From the NCBI GenBank assembly GCA_020636645.1, contig JACJXO010000005.1, positions 109,363 to 173,362 on the forward strand: 64,000 bases of DNA, in the 5' to 3' direction. Shown here piece after piece: positions 59,758-64,000 of the stretch. Below the pieces are notes generated by a model, which was not told the origin of the DNA, made no database searches, and saw only the letters and a program-made list of their open reading frames with translations. Position numbers and translations under genes: made by a program. This DNA is from Chitinophagales bacterium (GTDB lineage: Bacteria; Bacteroidota; Bacteroidia; Chitinophagales; BACL12). How positions within the stretch are numbered: position 1 is the first letter of the stretch; each line of letters starts with the position of its first letter.

Positions 59758-61980
59758 CTACTGCCAGACGATCTTTTGCTGACCCAGCACCATACCCGTT
59801 TCATCCAGCAGATTGATCAGGTAGATACCGGATGGGGCATTGTTTCTGTCCAATTGCAGCAGGCCGTCTTCTGGCCATTTGCCGGAAGCAATTACCTGGC
59901 CGGTAAGTGATACAATAGAATAATTTGCAGCTAACTGATTTGATACGGTCAGCTGAATATACACTCGTTCATCTGACGGATTTGGCCAGACCCTGACCGT
60001 TGTATTGCCAGACTCTGTTAATCTGAAAGGTTCAGGAGTGATGCCCCAATATACATACCCGTAAGAATAACCTTTTAACACAATGGAATCACCATTGCAC
60101 AGATCCACTACCTCTTGTGAAATTCCTGTAATATCGGGGGTTTGTTCGTCTGAATAAAAGCTGTTGTCCATCATCCATTTATTGGTACCTCCGTGTTCAT
60201 AAAGTTGACCTACCTCTACATACTTCATAAAAGCAGCATTATCACTGGTAGGGTTAAAAGTGTGATCAGGATCATCTTCCCATCCGGTCATTTCTTCATG
60301 TTTGAAAGTGATATCATCCGGGTAGGGATTGTAGTAATATATGTAAAAAACCGGACTGGTAAAACCTGATGGCTCTTCGATACAGAAGCTGGAAGGCAGG
60401 TTGACCGACCATGGGTTGTCATAGTAAAAGCATTTCAGAAATGGCGTCCTGGTTTCACCATCTAGTTTTACAGTGGAGGTGATTACCCGTTCATAGTTCT
60501 TGTGGTAAATGTCCTGCATCAGAATGAACGGCCAGTATTTAGCTCTGCGGTAAAAGGAAGGTGGATCATCATCAAGTTGTAACGGTTCAGAAATGGTGCT
60601 ACCCAGTTGTTTACTCAGGAAGTTGTGTTTGATCATGTAATCTATGTCAGCCAGGTGTGCGCTGCCTACACCCGCCTCGTAGTCAGTCATTTCCAACAGG
60701 AACTGAAAGGCAAATGCACCATCAATGAAGGTATTGGCAAAATCGCCAGAATAGGTATAATTGACACCTCCCGACTCAAATTCCTCTATACCTTCTACCC
60801 CAAATCTGCCCCATTCGGTCATCCAGTAAGGCTTGTCATTACCAAGGCAGGAATCACAGCTACCTGCCCAGTTATTCATAATTGCCTTGATGGTATCATG
60901 TGTATATATCCGGAAACTGTCATTGGCGCATTCCCAGGCAGCAACGATGGCATCATCGTTTGAAGTGGTTATTGGATCACTAGGATTGGTTAGGACATAA
61001 TCTTCATAATACATATTGTAACACCAGGGCATTTCGCTGGGTACATTGTATAAATGGACGGTATAAGCATCAAACAAGTCTCCGGCGGTTAATGATTGTG
61101 CACTGTCTTTTAATGCGGTATTCCAGGCTTTGTAACTGGATGCGGTGACACCGCCAAAGTGCCCAATGGCCTCACCGTGATAAGGCTCCGGTGCAGCCAC
61201 TAAGGAGATGGGGATACCGCTCAATGCCGGATCGCTGTCCAGGCTATCCAGCAACGGCAGACATGCCTGAAAGTAGCTATTGAAGTACAACTCATTAGGG
61301 TTAAGTGGATTGTTGAAAATGGGTTTGTCATTGACTTCCTTGCGGTCATCGTAGTGTTCATTGCCCATTTCGATGCCAACAATTTTAACACCCTGATCTA
61401 ATAGATACCGGATAGCAGCCAGGTTTTCTGACTCAACCTCTCCCGGGCTGTACAGATCTGTTAATTTGGTAAGCACCACATTGGCTACAAAGATGATTTC
61501 GGGTGCATAGCCGTTTTCTTCTTCGCAGAATTCCACAAAGTCAACCAAGCGTTCTAAGAAAGGAATATCTATATAGTGATCTTCCTGATAATTATACTTG
61601 TATATTAGTTTATTTAGGGCATCAGGGTCAATGATCCATCCCTTGTCTTCAATTTCTTCAATGTCTTCATAACGCAATCCGTATCCGTTCGGATCTGTCA
61701 GGTGCATCAGGGTATGATCACCCCCTGCCGGAAAGCGCAACACCCTGGGTTTCAGGTTGGCGGCCATTTGCATGCATAAATCAATATCCACATCCGGGCC
61801 GGGGCTTGTATCTTCCGGGTCATAGCACGCACAAGATTCAAAGAAATTGCTCATGTGGAAGCCCCACAGGTCTGGTTCTATGGCCTTATTGTTATAGTAG
61901 GAGATGCTTACGGTGACCTGGGCTGTCAACTGACCAAGACACAGAAAGATGACACAAAGTACTTGTATTTTAGTTTTCAT
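59758..61980 (-). CDS. T9SS-secreted glycoside hydrolase-like protein (clan GH-A type)
   Basis: 740 residues. Signal peptide 1-20 (LCVIFLCLGQLTAQ). The body fits a TIM-barrel glycosidase: RVLRFPAGGDHT near 79, acid/base candidate Glu208 in GIEMGNEHYD, and nucleophile candidate Glu389 in WMTEWGRFG, 181 residues apart as in clan GH-A families such as GH39, GH51 and GH79. Residues about 660-740 are a type A T9SS sorting domain (VWPNPSDERVYIQL ... SGIYLINLLD). The exported enzyme would be released or attached at the cell surface. Substrate unknown. Confidence 0.78.
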   Translation of the reverse strand: MKTKIQVLCVIFLCLGQLTAQVTVSISYYNNKAIEPDLWGFHMSNFFESCACYDPEDTSPGPDVDIDLCMQMAANLKPRVLRFPAGGDHTLMHLTDPNGYGLRYEDIEEIEDKGWIIDPDALNKLIYKYNYQEDHYIDIPFLERLVDFVEFCEEENGYAPEIIFVANVVLTKLTDLYSPGEVESENLAAIRYLLDQGVKIVGIEMGNEHYDDRKEVNDKPIFNNPLNPNELYFNSYFQACLPLLDSLDSDPALSGIPISLVAAPEPYHGEAIGHFGGVTASSYKAWNTALKDSAQSLTAGDLFDAYTVHLYNVPSEMPWCYNMYYEDYVLTNPSDPITTSNDDAIVAAWECANDSFRIYTHDTIKAIMNNWAGSCDSCLGNDKPYWMTEWGRFGVEGIEEFESGGVNYTYSGDFANTFIDGAFAFQFLLEMTDYEAGVGSAHLADIDYMIKHNFLSKQLGSTISEPLQLDDDPPSFYRRAKYWPFILMQDIYHKNYERVITSTVKLDGETRTPFLKCFYYDNPWSVNLPSSFCIEEPSGFTSPVFYIYYYNPYPDDITFKHEEMTGWEDDPDHTFNPTSDNAAFMKYVEVGQLYEHGGTNKWMMDNSFYSDEQTPDITGISQEVVDLCNGDSIVLKGYSYGYVYWGITPEPFRLTESGNTTVRVWPNPSDERVYIQLTVSNQLAANYSIVSLTGQVIASGKWPEDGLLQLDRNNAPSGIYLINLLDETGMVLGQQKIVWQ

Positions 61981-61985
61981 AGTGG

Positions 61986-61993
61986 TAGCTTTG
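61986..61993 (+). promoter_or_regulatory. -7 element TAGCTTTG for the large surface protein gene
   Basis: TAGCTTTG with a TTG 20 nt upstream (61963-61965). A transcript from here would carry the A14 tract in its short leader before the start codon region. Confidence 0.45.
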
Positions 61994-61997
61994 TGTA

Positions 61998-62031
61998 CAA
62001 ACGTATAAAAAAAAAAAAAATACCGTGCAAA
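61998..62031 (-). promoter_or_regulatory. promoter of the T9SS glycosidase gene with a 14-base homopolymer in its spacer
   Basis: Minus strand: -33 TTTG (62028-62031), 22-nt spacer, -7 TACGTTTG (61998-62005), 17 nt before the ATG at 61980. Fourteen of the spacer bases are one T run (A at 62007-62020 on +). Slippage of one to three bases would change the -33/-7 distance and could switch expression. Confidence 0.5.
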
Positions 62032-64000
62032 CTAATTATGTTAAAATTTTATTGCCGGCTTTTTTTTATTGCCTCTTTGGATGGTGGATAAGCACACCTG
62101 TTCAGGCACAGCGTGTAGTGGCTATTTTTGATTTTGATGGAGAATCGTGTGGTGATTATGATGATGCCAATGAAGATGTGATGCTTTTTAGAGATGTGTT
62201 TGGGCATGAGGCGTTTGGTGGGTGGGAGCGATATACGTATGATGAAATAGATTCTGCTGCAGAGTTTTTAGATGGGACATGTTTATTATATATTGAAGGG
62301 CTCTGTGATACTACAACATTTCAAAATTTTTACAATACTTACAGAGATAATATAGAAAATTATGTTGAATTCGGAGGTAAACTACAAGTAAATACTGTTA
62401 CAGCAGAGCGTTACTACATAGGATTTGATTCAATTTATATTTCTAAGCATGCCTCGGGTGTTTCCTATGTTTATACGAAGTATCAATCGATTGTTAGAGC
62501 TCCATTTTACGTAAACTTAGAAAAAGAGTTTTCTGCCACTGATTACCATGATTTTGCCTGGAGTTCTGTCACAGGGTTTGGATTTGATACGTTGACATTA
62601 GATACAACACTTCATTCTCTTGGAGGTATCCCTTTCGATGATCGGGTTACGTTGGGATTGAAATATTGGTCGCAAGGCCAAGTAATTATTTCGGCTTTTT
62701 TCATTCATGAGGATTGGGAAGATTTACGCTTAGACTACCGTAACCTGCGCCGCAACATTCTGTATTACCTGTCGGGTTGTGTGCGTGGCACGCAAAATGC
62801 CGGCATCTATCATTTGTTGTCACCCACACCTGAATGCAACCTGACCAATGCAGAAGAACTGCGGGTTATGGTGTATAACTACGGGTATGATACCATTTAC
62901 AATATAGAAGCCTGTTATAGAATAGAGGGAGGTACCACCACCTGTGAGCTGTTTCCCATTACCCTGCCTCCACAGGGTTTTGATACCCTGGTATTTACAA
63001 CCCCGGCAGATCTGAGTTTGTGCGGTTATAACACAATCGAGGCTTGGACACATATACCCGGTGACAGTGATCTGAGCAATGATACACTTTCGTGGGAGCT
63101 GCGTAATATCTGTGCATTGATCACAGACTCAGGTATTCCGGATACGGTTTGTATAACAGCACCGGTCATACAGGCACACCCACAGGCCGGACAGGGTACC
63201 TGGAGCGGGGTGGGAATAGTTGATGAGGAACTTGGATTGTTCGATCCTGCTTTAGTGGGCGATGACAACTATACGGTCATTACTTACACCTATAACATGC
63301 CCATTGACTACAACATGTATCCCATTGATTTTGAGATGCCGGAGTTGGAGGATCCAAATTATTTGGAAATGGAAGACCTGGACATAGAAGAAGTAGCATT
63401 CGGTTTTAGATTTCAATATTTTAATCAACAGTTTGAAAACGGATATTTGTCCTCTGATGGGTTCATTAATTTGAATGATACGGTGTATGATTCTTCTCCT
63501 GCAACAAACGAATACCCAAACATGGTCGCATTTTGTGGTTCAAACCTTATGCCAAATATTAGCGGTGAAACTAAAATAGAAACCCAGGGCGACGCTCCCA
63601 ATAGGAGATTTATCATTCACTTTGATGATGTATATACCTGGTTAGTGCCGGGACAGACTATGAACGTAGCTGCCATATTGTATGAACAAGATGGAACTAT
63701 AGAGTTCCAGGTAGATAAAATTCCTGCTTTACTCTCTCCCGGTCTGGCTTTTTGGATGTATATCAACAACGAAGATTATACACTTGCCTACAATACAGCA
63801 GGCACAAATGACCTGTCATTCAACAAGTGGAGTGACGGCGCCAACGATACGGCGTTTCGCTTTGAGCCCATCCTGTGCAGCCGCACCATTACTGATACCA
63901 TCTTTGTAACGGGCAATGTGAGTGTTCCTGTATTAGGCAATGACACCACCTTTTGCCCGGGCGGTGAACTGACCATTGGCACCAACTATCCCGGCACTGA
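62025..64000 (+). CDS. large secreted surface protein, 3' end beyond the window
   Basis: One open frame runs from about 62025 to the window edge (about 658 residues). With GTG 62025 as start it has a signal peptide (VKILLPAFFYCLFGWW ... PVQAQ). The better-looking ATG at 62038 (MLKFYCRLFF) is out of frame by one base across an eight-T run (62060-62067). The first 240 residues form an unrecognised domain (VVAIFDFDGESCGDY, LLYIEGLCDTTTF). Later parts have SprB/PKD-like repeat features (GQGTWSGVGIVDEELGLFDP, VPVLGNDTTFCPGG), typical of Bacteroidota adhesins with T9SS tails. The first 600 bp are AT-rich. Confidence 0.75.
   Translation, partial: MQTNYVKILLPAFFYCLFGWWISTPVQAQRVVAIFDFDGESCGDYDDANEDVMLFRDVFGHEAFGGWERYTYDEIDSAAEFLDGTCLLYIEGLCDTTTFQNFYNTYRDNIENYVEFGGKLQVNTVTAERYYIGFDSIYISKHASGVSYVYTKYQSIVRAPFYVNLEKEFSATDYHDFAWSSVTGFGFDTLTLDTTLHSLGGIPFDDRVTLGLKYWSQGQVIISAFFIHEDWEDLRLDYRNLRRNILYYLSGCVRGTQNAGIYHLLSPTPECNLTNAEELRVMVYNYGYDTIYNIEACYRIEGGTTTCELFPITLPPQGFDTLVFTTPADLSLCGYNTIEAWTHIPGDSDLSNDTLSWELRNICALITDSGIPDTVCITAPVIQAHPQAGQGTWSGVGIVDEELGLFDPALVGDDNYTVITYTYNMPIDYNMYPIDFEMPELEDPNYLEMEDLDIEEVAFGFRFQYFNQQFENGYLSSDGFINLNDTVYDSSPATNEYPNMVAFCGSNLMPNISGETKIETQGDAPNRRFIIHFDDVYTWLVPGQTMNVAAILYEQDGTIEFQVDKIPALLSPGLAFWMYINNEDYTLAYNTAGTNDLSFNKWSDGANDTAFRFEPILCSRTITDTIFVTGNVSVPVLGNDTTFCPGGELTIGTNYPGT

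Overview
The window is a gene-dense chromosomal segment (62 protein genes, one tRNA) from a member of the Bacteroidota. The support is direct: a C-terminal type IX secretion (T9SS) sorting domain on the protein ending at 59758; many promoters of the Bacteroidota form (-33 TTTG or TTG, -7 TAnnTTTG); families largely found in this phylum (GWxTD, DUF2851, DUF4258, WbqC, DUF5522); and a near absence of Shine-Dalgarno sites. I cannot place it below class from sequence alone; moderate GC fits Chitinophagia, Saprospiria or Flavobacteriia-like lineages.

Layout. 1-6757: end of an unknown gene, fmt with a NamZ-like muramidase, a LolC/E-type permease, and a GT9-purB-DUF5522 operon facing miaE. 6759-15879: a surface-polysaccharide locus (polytopic membrane protein, four glycosyltransferases, a membrane-anchored methyltransferase, two flippases) with queG at the end of one arm. 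15903-20054: MFS transporter, cytochrome c/copper protein, redoxin and agmatinase, all coupled by 4-nt overlaps and running into the flippases. 20143-25400: small membrane protein, one-domain asparaginase-like protein, a three-gene phosphorelay (hybrid kinase, Hpt, tail-anchored receiver), NRDE protein, UbiA-like protein, DUF4258 protein. 25455-29103: bioB, bioF and a COG2509 flavoprotein. 29111-34622: WbqC, serine hydrolase, VOC and DUF1801 proteins, facing a GWxTD protein and a GT2. 34614-36483: aroQ, xerD, then 2.5 tandem copies of a 135-bp unit built from the 3' end of the adjacent tRNA-Leu(GAG). 36484-40464: a probable structured RNA, then pspC, DUF2851, pyrF, nfu and mrp. 40604-49473: topA, a transglutaminase-like protein, prfB with a +1 frameshift site, glpD, an SDR/DUF2256/SRPBCC trio, and a PIN-PhoH ATPase. 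49495-57662: a lipoprotein gene between two related palindromes, a GT39-like membrane enzyme, parE, a heme lipoprotein, parC and a methyltransferase. 57939-64000: pckA, then two divergent secreted proteins, one a T9SS glycosidase-like enzyme and one a large surface protein cut off by the window edge, sharing a promoter region with a 14-A tract.

Most of the content is housekeeping. The points that stand out are the homopolymers between the two secreted-protein genes, the tRNA-end tandem repeat and neighbouring candidate RNA, a set of genes whose -7 element lies exactly 4 nt before the start codon (candidate leaderless mRNAs), the UAA version of the prfB frameshift, a split redoxin/cytochrome/copper-enzyme pair, a heme lipoprotein between parE and parC, and a phosphorelay whose output is a membrane-anchored receiver. 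I found no CRISPR array, insertion sequence, prophage or rRNA.
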